Assembly (NCBI GenBank): GCA_022824945.1
Contig: JAJDYX010000050.1
Coordinates: forward strand, 1 to 64,000
DNA length: 64,000 nt
Direction of reading: 5' to 3'
DNA from: Candidatus Latescibacterota bacterium
GTDB taxonomy: Bacteria; Latescibacterota; UBA2968
The translations under genes and the position numbers were made by a program. Position 1 is the first letter of the stretch. The number at the start of each line of letters is the position of its first letter. A model generated the notes under the pieces. That model searched no databases, was not told the origin of the DNA, and saw nothing but the letters and a program-made list of their open reading frames with translations. Positions 1 through 8,995 of the stretch are shown here, piece by piece.

Positions 1-1
1 C

Positions 2-598
2 GGGTATGCACTTCTGGCATTGACCACTGCCTTTTACGATATCTGGCGCGCACGCACAGATGATTTTTTTATTTATCCCCAGCACTTTGCTATCTTGGAC
101 ATCACCAGCGAAGGCGTCAATACGGGGTGTGGACGTCTGCCACTTGAGAAAAGTACGCTGGGCGGTCCCTGGGGCAACTTAGACGTCTGGCCCGACTCAA
201 AATGGATTCCCGCCCCCGGCAGTGTTTCCGGCATGCTCAAGAAAGCGTTTGACCTCCAGGTCAACCGCCTGTTCTGGCCCGAAGCCTTTCGCCCAAACCG
301 CGAAGAAAAATTTTTACCTGCTTACGCGGTCAAAATGCTCCGTACCCACCTGAAAGCTGTCTATTATTACAACACCTCCGAACCCAATATCGAAATCCAT
401 ACCGCACAAAACGTGCAAGACCTCCTTCAGACGAGCCTCAAAAGACTGTCCGACATAGATGGCCTATCAATACAACACTTTCTTCAGCGGCATGTTCTCG
501 AAAACCCTCAGACCGATCATCATTACGTCGAACAGTATCGCAAAGTAGATCTGGATCATTTTCTCAGCGACATGGCGGATTGCTTTGAAAATGCCTGA
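2..598 (+). CDS. Hypothetical protein, 5' end outside window
   Basis: The reading frame is open to the left edge, so the N-terminus lies outside the window and the first candidate start (TTG at 20) need not be the real one. The visible part is about 198 residues. It has a Trp/Pro-rich middle and a mostly helical, charged C-terminus ending in DCFENA. I recognise no family or catalytic motif. The stop TGA is followed at once by a TTG of the next gene, so the two are probably co-transcribed. Function unknown. Confidence 0.6.
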   Translation, partial: GYALLALTTAFYDIWRARTDDFFIYPQHFAILDITSEGVNTGCGRLPLEKSTLGGPWGNLDVWPDSKWIPAPGSVSGMLKKAFDLQVNRLFWPEAFRPNREEKFLPAYAVKMLRTHLKAVYYYNTSEPNIEIHTAQNVQDLLQTSLKRLSDIDGLSIQHFLQRHVLENPQTDHHYVEQYRKVDLDHFLSDMADCFENA

Positions 599-1999
599 TT
601 GTGCTTTTCACAATTTTCTCTTGCGGGGAATCCTTTGGCTAACGGTCAACTCTTACACCTGCTAACCGCCCGCGCCGAGTCTAAAAATCCCCTTCGCGTG
701 GGCCTCATCGGCGCTGGAAAGTTCGGCACTATGTTCCTGGCTCAAGCCCGTCGCGTTGCGGGGCTGCACGTCCTGGGTGTGGCCGATCTATCCATGCACC
801 GGGCGCGTGAAGCCCTCACGCGTGCTGAGTGGCCGCCCGAACAATTTGCCGCAACCCACTTCGATCACGCCCTCAAAACCGGCGCCACCCATCTTACCGA
901 TGACAGCGATGCCCTCATCCGGGCGGACGGTCTGGATGTTCTGGTCGAAGCCACCGGCAATCCTCTCGCAGGTATCCACCACGCCCTTCAAGCTATCGAA
1001 CATGGGTGCCACCTGGTCATGGTCAATGTCGAAGCAGATGTCCTGGTCGGTCCCATCCTGGCCCAACGTGCAGCATCCGCTGGCCTCGTGTACACCCTCG
1101 CCTATGGCGACCAACCGGCTTTGATCTGTGAACTGGTTGAATGGGCTCAGACCAACGGTTTCGACATTGTTTGTGCTGGCAAGGGCACCAAATACCGGCC
1201 CGCGTACCACACATCCACACCTGATACTGTCTGGGAGCACTACGGTTTGGATGCTGAAACCGCTGCAAAAGGCGGTCTGAACCCCCGTATGTTCAACTCC
1301 TTTTTGGACGGTACAAAATCCGCCATTGAAATGGCCGCTGTCTCAAATGCCACCGGTCTGAATCCCCAGCCCGAAGGCCTGAAATTCCCACCCTGCAGCA
1401 TCGACCAGCTACCCGATATTTGTCGGCCTCATAGCGACGGGGGGCAACTTTCCCACAAAGGAACCGTCGAAGTCGTCTCCAGCCTGCAACCAGACGGAAC
1501 TCCTGTAGATCGGGATCTGCGCTGGGGTGTTTACGTCACGATTGAAGCCCCCGGCGACTACATCCGCCGCTGCTTCTCCGAATACGGCCTTCCCACTGAT
1601 TCCACTGGACGTTACACGGCCATCTACCGCCCCTATCACCTGGTTGGCATGGAACTCACCACCAGCGTTTTACGCGCTGGCTTGCGCGGCGAAGCCAGCG
1701 GTGCGCCCGTTGTTTTTAATGCAGACGTTGTCGCCACTGCAAAACGCGATCTCTCCCAGGGAGAAATCCTGGACGGCGAAGGCGGCTACCGTGTGTACGG
1801 CAAACTTATACCGGCTGATCAAGCTCGTGCATCCAACACCTTGCCCATCGGACTGGCTCACGATCTCAAGCTAAAACACAAAATCGCCGCGGGACAACCC
1901 ATACACCAATCCGACGTCGAATTGGACGAAAACAACGCCATTCTCCGACTCCGCCGGGAGATGGTACAACGCTTTACAACGACAAAAAACCCCCGATAG
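599..1999 (+). CDS. SAF-domain homoserine dehydrogenase-like oxidoreductase (COG4091 type)
   Basis: A Rossmann NAD(P)-binding domain opens with VGLIGAGKFG at about residues 34-43 and is followed by VLVEATGNP, typical of homoserine-dehydrogenase-like oxidoreductases. The C-terminal ~100 residues (ATAKRDLSQGEILDGEG... to the end) resemble a SAF domain. This architecture matches the predicted homoserine dehydrogenases with C-terminal SAF (COG4091), found in sugar-acid and polyol catabolic clusters; the exact substrate cannot be read from sequence. The TTG at 599 abuts the previous stop. A second TTG at 635 has GGGGAA six bases upstream and is an equally good start. The stop codon lies inside the stem of the terminator that serves the convergent gene. 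Confidence 0.8.
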   Translation: MCFSQFSLAGNPLANGQLLHLLTARAESKNPLRVGLIGAGKFGTMFLAQARRVAGLHVLGVADLSMHRAREALTRAEWPPEQFAATHFDHALKTGATHLTDDSDALIRADGLDVLVEATGNPLAGIHHALQAIEHGCHLVMVNVEADVLVGPILAQRAASAGLVYTLAYGDQPALICELVEWAQTNGFDIVCAGKGTKYRPAYHTSTPDTVWEHYGLDAETAAKGGLNPRMFNSFLDGTKSAIEMAAVSNATGLNPQPEGLKFPPCSIDQLPDICRPHSDGGQLSHKGTVEVVSSLQPDGTPVDRDLRWGVYVTIEAPGDYIRRCFSEYGLPTDSTGRYTAIYRPYHLVGMELTTSVLRAGLRGEASGAPVVFNADVVATAKRDLSQGEILDGEGGYRVYGKLIPADQARASNTLPIGLAHDLKLKHKIAAGQPIHQSDVELDENNAILRLRREMVQRFTTTKNPR

Positions 2000-2018
2000 T
2001 GTAAAGCTATCGGGGGGG
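1987..2018 (-). terminator. Rho-independent terminator of the 2-10 kb minus-strand operon
   Basis: A 10-bp perfect stem (CCCCCGATAG / CTATCGGGGG, arms 1990-1999 and 2007-2016) with a 7-nt loop. On the minus strand it is followed by a T-run (complement of the A-run at 1984-1989). The plus strand has no T-run after the stem, so it mainly serves the DapA-family gene. Its left arm overlaps the last codons of the convergent plus-strand gene. Confidence 0.8.
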
Positions 2019-2036
2019 TTGGGGATGCGTTTCTGC

Positions 2037-2936
2037 CTACGACGCCTCTGTGCGGAATAGAGGGCGAAGTTTTGCGAGTATGGCGTCGAGTTCTCGGTGG
2101 TCGTCGTCGTCCAATTGTGTACTGCCGGGCGCGCGCATGCCGCTCGTTTTGAAGATGCCTCGGCGAATGAGCACTTCTTTGACCAGACGGAGACCGAGGA
2201 TTTGGATCAGGTTGGTGAGTGGAAGGAGTTGATCGAAAAGATCGCGTGCTCTGTCTTCATCGCCTGATTGAAAGGCCTCCCAGATGTCAACGTGAATATC
2301 GACAACCGGGGCGCCGGGCATAAAGCCACTGGCGCCTCGTCGCATTTCTGAGATCATCCAGCGGCACCATGCGCCACCAAAAACGCCCTGACAGTGATCT
2401 CCTGCTTCGGCGACAATGGCGCTGATGTGATGTGCGCTGGGGTTGGCTTCTTCTTTGACGTAGATGAGGTGCTCAACTTCGGTGAGGAGGCGAACGAGTG
2501 CGGGAGGTTGCATGCCAGCACCTGCGTTCTGGATGAAAATGGGCAATTGTCCCGCGGTGGAAATGGCCTCAAAGTAGCGGAGGTTTTCGTCCGGGCCACC
2601 GCTGCCCATATAGGGGGGCATAGCGATGACAGCATCGGCACCTGCACGTCCGGCATGGGCGGCGTGTTCGGTGGCTGTGGAGATATTGGTGCCGGCCACA
2701 CCGACGATGACGGGTGTGCGTTTGTCGGTTTTTTTGACGACGATTTCGACGAGGGTTTGTCGCTCGCGGTCGGAGAGATATTGAAATTCACCTCCGAGCA
2801 CGGGAAAGACCATGCCGCCTGCACCAGCGGCGATGCAGAAGTCGATTTGCCGCTCCATGCTTTCGATGTCGAAGTCTCCGGATTCGGCAACGGGCGTTTG
2901 TAATACGGGCAAGATACCGCGGATGGGATTGTTCAA
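2037..2936 (-). CDS. Dihydrodipicolinate synthase (DapA)-family aldolase/lyase
   Basis: 299-residue (beta/alpha)8 barrel of the DapA/NanA superfamily of class I aldolases. The Schiff-base lysine is Lys161 in the strand LIYVKEE. Two features argue against a genuine dihydrodipicolinate synthase: the GTTGE loop reads LGGE (residues 47-50), and the conserved Tyr of the YNVP strand is replaced by Gln-Asn (QNAG, 136-139). A catabolic aldolase or hydratase acting on a 2-keto-acid sugar derivative is more likely; substrate unknown. The TTG start is backed by AGGAG seven bases upstream. It is the last gene of the operon, 30 bp after the TonB receptor, and ends at the terminator at 1990-2016. Confidence 0.85.
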   Translation of the reverse strand: MNNPIRGILPVLQTPVAESGDFDIESMERQIDFCIAAGAGGMVFPVLGGEFQYLSDRERQTLVEIVVKKTDKRTPVIVGVAGTNISTATEHAAHAGRAGADAVIAMPPYMGSGGPDENLRYFEAISTAGQLPIFIQNAGAGMQPPALVRLLTEVEHLIYVKEEANPSAHHISAIVAEAGDHCQGVFGGAWCRWMISEMRRGASGFMPGAPVVDIHVDIWEAFQSGDEDRARDLFDQLLPLTNLIQILGLRLVKEVLIRRGIFKTSGMRAPGSTQLDDDDHRELDAILAKLRPLFRTEAS

Positions 2937-2966
2937 GGTGATCTCCTGTGTTAGAACTGCTGACGG

Positions 2967-5636
2967 CTAATAATCGTACGATAGCGAAATATTCCAGCGG
3001 CGGGATAGGCCGAGGAATACGCGAGCGCTTGCTGCGTCGTGATCGTTGCCGTCATCTGCATCGGACACATAGCGTTCGTCGAGCAAATTGAAGACGTGCA
3101 GTTGGAGTTTTACTTTGCCATTTCCAAATGTATTGCCGGGCAGGGTGTAGCCCGCATGCAGATTTATCAGGTTGTAATTTGGGAGTTGCCAGGATTGTTT
3201 TCGGTCGTTGGCATCTGTTCGATTGGCGGGGTCAAATTTGGCGTAGTGATCCATAAATCGCCGCAGACTCAGCGAGGTGTAGAGGCCGCGTGTGGGAAAT
3301 ATTGTGCCGCTCAGCGCAAGGGTTTTTTGCGCCGAGTCACCCACTTTTAGCCCTTTGGCATAGACTTGAAAGTTGCCGATAACAGATGGGTCTTCTTCAG
3401 GGGAAAATGTGACATTGGCATCGTTGAGCCATTCCCAGTTGCCCAGCGATAACATGCCGCGCAATTCCAGCATGGAATGGGGACGGGCTTTCAGGTCGAA
3501 CTCTATACCTGTATGTCGCGCGTCAATGCCGTTTAGCAAAAATCGAAAGCTCTGATCGAGCTTTGCACTGTAAATGCTCTTGGGCCACGAGCGGTCTATC
3601 CATCTGGTGTAATAGAAATTTGTGTTTGCTGTCACTACGCCGCGTTTGAAATAACCGGCACCCAACTCAAAGGCGGCGACTTTTTCATTGAATGTGGGGT
3701 CGTAGAGGCTGTTGTCGTAATGATAAACGGAGTCGAATTTGGGGGCTGTTGAAAGCCAGCCCACGTTGGCATACACATTGATTGCGGGGGTTGCATTGTA
3801 GTTGCCGCCCACTTTTGCGGTGTAGCCTTTGAAGTTTTCCCAATCTGTCTGATCCCAGTCGCCATTGACCTTTGCGCGGAAATAGTCGATGCGTTTATAA
3901 CCTGTTATAGACGCAGATGTGCTCAGAAATGCCGTAAAGTCGTTAAACCGGCCTTCGAGTTGTGCAAAACCACCACCCCAGCGCGTAAGGCCGTCGTTGT
4001 GGTAGGAGACTTTGTCACCGAGTCGCTTGACGGAGGTCGTGGCGTTTCTGTCCCAGGGGAAGACGTAATAATCGGCGCCGAGCAGATTGCGTACTTCGCG
4101 CCAATGCTGCCCTCTGTAATAGCGCAAGTCTATGCCAAAGGCCAGCGTGTAGATTTCGCTCAAACGGTGTTCGGCCGTGCTCAAATAACCATACCAGAAG
4201 TGTTGGTTGACCGAGTTTCGGATGACGGTTCTTGCCGCAATTTCATTGGCACCTACTTCGCCTGCGCCTACCAGGTCGGGATGGGATTCCGACGCTGTTT
4301 GGGTGTTCAATTCATCGGCAACGCGTTGCCAGTTGATGCTGCCATCGGGTAGCGAGCGCGGGTTGGTACCCAAACGCCCTGTGCCGCCGCCTTTGCCGCG
4401 CGAAAAATAAAATATGTTGGATAGGATGAACTGCTCGTTGGGTGTCCAGTACCAGTTCAAATTGATCTGGGGTTTGTGGTAAAAATTCTCGCGTTCCATG
4501 ATGATTTTACTGTCGCGCGCGTCGTGTACCTGGCCGTTGTAGTACTCCTGATAGGATGAGAATGGGGAGCGTCCCCAGTTGGGGTTGTAATCGATACCGT
4601 AGGTTCTCGCATCCGCAACATCAATCCCCAGGGAGCGGGCGTAATCGGCATCAAAGGTTGCGATGGATTGCTTGTAGAGGCGATGCCCGTGTCGTTGTGG
4701 CGCGCCTACGACAAACAGGTCAATTTTGTGTGTCTCAGATGCGAAATAGCTCAGTGCTCCAAAATAGGACCAGGCCGATGTCCACGTCTGATCGGGCAAG
4801 CCATCGCCAATTTTGCGGGTGAGACCCAGGGTGAAAGCGGTTTTGCCGTTTATCAAACCCGATGAAAAATTGACTGTGGTTTTGTAAAAGGCGTTGTTTC
4901 CCGCCTCCTGTTTGATTTTGAATCCGCGCTGTTGACGGGCGATGTCGGTGACAATGTTCATGGTGCCACCTACTGAGGCGATTGCCAGATTTGAGGCACC
5001 CAATCCGCGCTGGACCTGGATTGATGACGTGACATCGCTCAGGCCATCCCAGTTGGACCAATAGACCCAGCCGTTTTCCATATCGTTGACCGGTACGCCA
5101 TTGATCATGACGGCGACGTTGCGCTGGTCAAATCCCCTCACATTGATGCGAGAATCGCCAGGACCTCCCCCTTGCTCGGTTGCATAAACGCCCGGTGTAT
5201 CATTCAAAATCATCGGGAGATCGCGCGAGCCGAGTTTGCGCTCCATATCGGCTTTTGGAACGTCTGAGAAGGCAACGGGGGTTTCGCGCAATTTGGCGCG
5301 GTCGGCAACGATGGTGACTTCTTTGCCTCGAAATGCCTCGGGCATGAGTTCTACAATTAACTCGGTGGCATCCGCTTTTACAATGATAGAACTGCGATAC
5401 TCTTTGTATCCTACAAAACTTATGACGAGTGTATAGTTGCCTTCGCCGACTCTGGTGATCTCAAATTGTCCATCGAGATCTGTAGCGGTTCCTCGCCCGA
5501 TACCTTCTAAATATACGTTTGCGCTCGGCAGAGCTTCACCGGTTTCGGCATCGCGTACTTTGCCTTTTAACTCGGCGGCAGACAGGGTGGCGTGGGTCAG
5601 GAACAACATGGATAACACCATAACAATTTGTTTCAT
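2967..5636 (-). CDS. TonB-dependent receptor with N-terminal carboxypeptidase-regulatory-like domain
   Basis: 889-residue outer-membrane active transporter. A signal peptide ends about residue 20 (THATLSAA). A carboxypeptidase-regulatory-like domain follows at about 22-100 (LKGKVRDAETGEALPSANV). The plug domain covers about 110-230 (DLPMILNDTPGVY, INVRGFDQRNVAVMINGVP), and a 22-strand-type barrel runs to the terminal Tyr. This resembles SusC-like receptors, but no SusD partner is present. The open frame extends upstream into the creatininase gene. I chose the ATG at 5634-5636 because it begins a signal peptide and has GGAGGT four bases upstream. Ligand unknown; neighbours suggest the product of the beta-helix enzyme. 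Confidence 0.93.
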   Translation of the reverse strand: MKQIVMVLSMLFLTHATLSAAELKGKVRDAETGEALPSANVYLEGIGRGTATDLDGQFEITRVGEGNYTLVISFVGYKEYRSSIIVKADATELIVELMPEAFRGKEVTIVADRAKLRETPVAFSDVPKADMERKLGSRDLPMILNDTPGVYATEQGGGPGDSRINVRGFDQRNVAVMINGVPVNDMENGWVYWSNWDGLSDVTSSIQVQRGLGASNLAIASVGGTMNIVTDIARQQRGFKIKQEAGNNAFYKTTVNFSSGLINGKTAFTLGLTRKIGDGLPDQTWTSAWSYFGALSYFASETHKIDLFVVGAPQRHGHRLYKQSIATFDADYARSLGIDVADARTYGIDYNPNWGRSPFSSYQEYYNGQVHDARDSKIIMERENFYHKPQINLNWYWTPNEQFILSNIFYFSRGKGGGTGRLGTNPRSLPDGSINWQRVADELNTQTASESHPDLVGAGEVGANEIAARTVIRNSVNQHFWYGYLSTAEHRLSEIYTLAFGIDLRYYRGQHWREVRNLLGADYYVFPWDRNATTSVKRLGDKVSYHNDGLTRWGGGFAQLEGRFNDFTAFLSTSASITGYKRIDYFRAKVNGDWDQTDWENFKGYTAKVGGNYNATPAINVYANVGWLSTAPKFDSVYHYDNSLYDPTFNEKVAAFELGAGYFKRGVVTANTNFYYTRWIDRSWPKSIYSAKLDQSFRFLLNGIDARHTGIEFDLKARPHSMLELRGMLSLGNWEWLNDANVTFSPEEDPSVIGNFQVYAKGLKVGDSAQKTLALSGTIFPTRGLYTSLSLRRFMDHYAKFDPANRTDANDRKQSWQLPNYNLINLHAGYTLPGNTFGNGKVKLQLHVFNLLDERYVSDADDGNDHDAASARVFLGLSRRWNISLSYDY

Positions 5637-5685
5637 AGGGACCTCCATGATAGTGGAAATAGGACACGTATTGGATAATATATAC

Positions 5686-6585
5686 TTAAAATTCGCGATC
5701 TGGTACTTTCCAGTTGGCGTACCAGACAGAGTTTTCAGGGAGCGTGGCGTCGTCTGACCACGCCGTTTGCATGGTGCGGAAGTTGGGCAATTCGGGGCGG
5801 ATAACGGTTTCCCATATGTGTTCGACCTGGTCAAAGGTGCGAAGTTTTTGTGTGGGTCTTTCCGATTCATACGCGGCGAGCAATTCCCTAACTTTGTTGC
5901 CGAGCCACTCGGTTTCGTCATTGACCATGCGCTCGCCAATTTTGCGGTTGGATTCACGGACATTTTTGCCCATGGCAAAGTGTGGTCCGGGTTCGCTTTC
6001 GGGTGGTAAACGGGAGATATCGACACAGTCGGGTTCAATGGCCCACAGGAGAGATGTTTCAACTTTGCCAGCGTGGTCACCGCCGCTGTTGTTGTCATTG
6101 TCAAAGCCGGGTTCGTTGGCTTCAAAGTCTGGCAGGCTATACAGGCGTGTGCCCACATGGGGTTGGATGAGTTTGCACAGGGTTTTCAGGTCTTGCCAGT
6201 TGGGGCCGTAGTGCCCAGTGAGGAAGATGGCCGCGTGAAAGCCGAGGGTGTCGGCCTGGCGGATGTGATAGCAGATGTTTTTGAAGTGTTGCCAGGGCGG
6301 CATACAGGTTAGCCAGGAGCGTTCGGATTGGCCGACCGAGCGTTCTGACCAGAGGGCATAACCTCCAATTTCGTGGATATGCCAGTAGTCGGGCGGGGCG
6401 ACAATGCCTCCGTGTTTGTGCGCGGTGCGAACGGCAATGCCGTGGGCTTTGAGGGCGTCGAGTCCTACAGCATTTTGTGGGCCGTGTGGTTCGCACAGGC
6501 CATAGGAAAAATAGACGACTGGACAGGCTTTGAATGCGGCTTCGAGTTCATCGGGGAACATGCGCTCCCAGCGTACGTCTCTCAC
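5686..6585 (-). CDS. Creatininase-family amidohydrolase
   Basis: 299 residues of the creatininase fold (metal-dependent amide or formamide hydrolases, including creatinine amidohydrolase, FAPy deformylase and MftE). Conserved metal ligands appear in order: Glu32 and His34 in CEPHG, Asp43 in GLDALKAHG, a His in LTGHYG, and the late acidic site in GGDHAGKVETSLL. The GTG start has AAGGAG nine bases upstream. No signal peptide, so probably cytoplasmic. Third gene of the five-gene operon. A role in hydrolysing an amide of the imported compound is inferred, not shown. Confidence 0.88.
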   Translation of the reverse strand: MRDVRWERMFPDELEAAFKACPVVYFSYGLCEPHGPQNAVGLDALKAHGIAVRTAHKHGGIVAPPDYWHIHEIGGYALWSERSVGQSERSWLTCMPPWQHFKNICYHIRQADTLGFHAAIFLTGHYGPNWQDLKTLCKLIQPHVGTRLYSLPDFEANEPGFDNDNNSGGDHAGKVETSLLWAIEPDCVDISRLPPESEPGPHFAMGKNVRESNRKIGERMVNDETEWLGNKVRELLAAYESERPTQKLRTFDQVEHIWETVIRPELPNFRTMQTAWSDDATLPENSVWYANWKVPDREF

Positions 6586-6615
6586 GGTGGAGTACTCCTT
6601 TTGAGAAGTTTATTG

Positions 6616-8979
6616 CTACGATTCCAGATCGTGGTGCAGTTTTAGTTGGGCGATAAATTCTGGTGTGAGTGTGGTTCCCGAGTTTTTGAGATGGTTTATG
6701 ACATCGTTGCCGAGTGTTGTGTTGAGATGGTAGTATTGTACAGATTCGTTGATTTTGATGAAGCCCAGGCGGTTCATCAGGTCCGGATTTATGGTGCCGT
6801 TGACGATGGGCGCGTGAAGGGTGCAGTTGGTGAAGCGCGTGCCCAACGTGTTTTGCAGAATGTAAAATTGTTCTGGTACTGTTTTCACGTCGGGTTGGAG
6901 ACGGCACTCGGTAAATACGAGTTCGCCCCGCAAATTTGGTGCGGTTATGGTGTTCAGGCTGCACCGTTCAAAAGTCGCACTGGCAATGCAGTTGCCCAGG
7001 TATGCGCTGATATTTCCACAGTCGGTAAATCGCATTTTGGGATAGAGAGCGAGCGCATCGGCATAGTCAATCGCCGATTCTCCACCGATCAGGATGTGTA
7101 CCTGTTCGTCATCGTCGGCAATTTCCTGAGTGAATTTTTCGAGTTGGACATTGTCGCAGATGAGGGTGCTGTTGGCGTGGAGTTGCGTGCCATCATAGCT
7201 GCCATTGCCGCGCAGGTCGTAGTGGTGTGGGTTGGGTATGCGGATGAGGCGAACGCCCTGTTTTCTGCCTTCGACGGTGATGTTTCGAAATTCAATGCGA
7301 TTGGGGAAGAAGAGGCGGTCATTGTTTTTGGTTTTGGAAAAGGAAACGGTGTCCATGAGCCAGCACGGTGCAGTTGATGCAGGTGCAGCACTGTAATCGA
7401 TGAGCAGGTTTTCGATTGTGACAGTGCGTGCAAAGCCGATGGGATACTGGTAGTCGAAATCGGACGGACGACAGGATAGGACAGAGACGCGGCCATTACT
7501 ACTGGGCATTAACCGGCAGCCGCGGATGCGTATGTGTCCGTCCCATTTGGCGCCATAGTCGCGTCGGAAATTGACAAATTGGTTGCCGTGGCGCGTGGTG
7601 TTTTCGATTACCAATTCACCGCCACCTGTAAGCGCGATGCCTTTGAAGCCAATGGTGCAGTTGCTGATGTAGAGGTTCCAGCAGTGAAAATGCACATCGA
7701 TGCGGTTGAGGCGGCAGTTTTCGACGCGGAAGTTTTTGTTGAGGTTGGTGCCAAAAACGCCCCAGGCGACCCAGCCGCCTTCTGCTGTGATGTTGCGAAA
7801 GGTGCAATTGAGCATCCGCGCACCGCCAATGCCATAGGTGCCCGCACCGAGTACTCTGTCTTTTTCTTCGCGATTTTTCTCCCAGGGCATTGCGCGGATA
7901 TTTTCCAGTGTGACGTCGTAAACACCGCTGAATACGTAAAAGCCGCGACGGGGGTGCATGGAGATATCACTTTTCCCTTTTTCCAGACCCATCCATTGTT
8001 CGCGGATGATGGTGCGGCTGCGTTTTATGGAGATGCCGTGGTGGTGATACCGCCAGGAACTACCGCTTCCGCTGTCACCAGAAAAGTAAAATCCGCCGCC
8101 TTCGACAATGAGGTAATTGTCGTTGCAGGGTATGGCGGTGATGTCGGTGAAGTTTTTGAATTCCCAGGCTATATCGCCAATGATGCGGCCCTCTTCTTCG
8201 ACATAGAACAGTTCTTCGCGCCCCCATCCCGCCTTTGAATAATTGCCTGCCCGGATACCTATGCGATCATCATCATCTTCGGCGATGATAAGATGGCCTG
8301 CATATTGCGCCAGTTCTGGTATGAGTTGCACGCCGGGTTTTAGATTTTCCAATAAGGCTGTTTTAATGGGTTCGTCTCGCGTGAGTTTTTTCGGGGGGTG
8401 ATCGTTGAGAATTTCAAAGCGCGGCTCTCTTCGGCTGTTGTACTGTTCATCGATGTGAAAAGTGGTTTGCCCCCAGGAGACGTTGGTTTTGATGGATATG
8501 TCATTGGTTTGCGTGATCCAATATTCGCCGCTTAAATTCACAATTGGGACTTTGTGTGCATTGGCATATTTATGCGCCAGGGTTATTTGAATGCCGTCGT
8601 CGTTTTCACCATCGCCCATCGCCCCAAACATTTTGTAGTTCACGGCTTCGCTTTCGTGCAAGATGGCGACTAATCCATTGTCCAATGCGATGATGTCGGC
8701 ATCGTTTGGCTGGATATTTGCATCTGTTTTTTCGATGTGATACAGGGCTGCGCCACCGTCGCCGGGAATGTAAAAACCCGCGGTTTCTGCCCAGTCGCCT
8801 TCGCGGATTGCGGACGCGGATTTCATAGCTTGAACGGTGGCGTAGCGCGTTATGGTTGCACTGTTTGTTGTGTTCACGGCGATCTCCTGAGACAATGCGT
8901 GCTGTGTGAGAACAATACCACTGATACCAATGCCAGCGATTGCTTTGCGTCTGGATAATTTATGCGGTTGTTTGGACAT
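6616..8979 (-). CDS. Tat-exported right-handed beta-helix protein (pectate-lyase-like fold)
   Basis: 787 residues. The N-terminus has a twin-arginine signal (SRRKAIAGIGISG) cut near ALSQE. Residues ~65-170 resemble the start of pectate-lyase-3-like domains (FGAMGDGENDDGIQITLA), followed by long runs of beta-helix rungs (repeated N.T...NI, VENC, RIRGCRL, VTIENL, ITVEG). This is the fold of polysaccharide lyases and hydrolases; catalytic residues cannot be assigned by eye. An upstream GTG at 9021 overlaps the previous gene and would bury the signal, so I chose ATG 8979, although its SD is weak. It probably degrades a polyanionic glycan in the periplasm. Confidence 0.85.
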   Translation of the reverse strand: MSKQPHKLSRRKAIAGIGISGIVLTQHALSQEIAVNTTNSATITRYATVQAMKSASAIREGDWAETAGFYIPGDGGAALYHIEKTDANIQPNDADIIALDNGLVAILHESEAVNYKMFGAMGDGENDDGIQITLAHKYANAHKVPIVNLSGEYWITQTNDISIKTNVSWGQTTFHIDEQYNSRREPRFEILNDHPPKKLTRDEPIKTALLENLKPGVQLIPELAQYAGHLIIAEDDDDRIGIRAGNYSKAGWGREELFYVEEEGRIIGDIAWEFKNFTDITAIPCNDNYLIVEGGGFYFSGDSGSGSSWRYHHHGISIKRSRTIIREQWMGLEKGKSDISMHPRRGFYVFSGVYDVTLENIRAMPWEKNREEKDRVLGAGTYGIGGARMLNCTFRNITAEGGWVAWGVFGTNLNKNFRVENCRLNRIDVHFHCWNLYISNCTIGFKGIALTGGGELVIENTTRHGNQFVNFRRDYGAKWDGHIRIRGCRLMPSSNGRVSVLSCRPSDFDYQYPIGFARTVTIENLLIDYSAAPASTAPCWLMDTVSFSKTKNNDRLFFPNRIEFRNITVEGRKQGVRLIRIPNPHHYDLRGNGSYDGTQLHANSTLICDNVQLEKFTQEIADDDEQVHILIGGESAIDYADALALYPKMRFTDCGNISAYLGNCIASATFERCSLNTITAPNLRGELVFTECRLQPDVKTVPEQFYILQNTLGTRFTNCTLHAPIVNGTINPDLMNRLGFIKINESVQYYHLNTTLGNDVINHLKNSGTTLTPEFIAQLKLHHDLES

Positions 8980-8995
8980 AGTTTTTGCCAAATTT

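Noticed and set aside
5637-6158. N-terminal 174-codon extension of the TonB receptor frame
   Set aside because: It lies inside the creatininase gene, precedes a clear signal peptide and lacks a ribosome site; the real start is ATG 5636.
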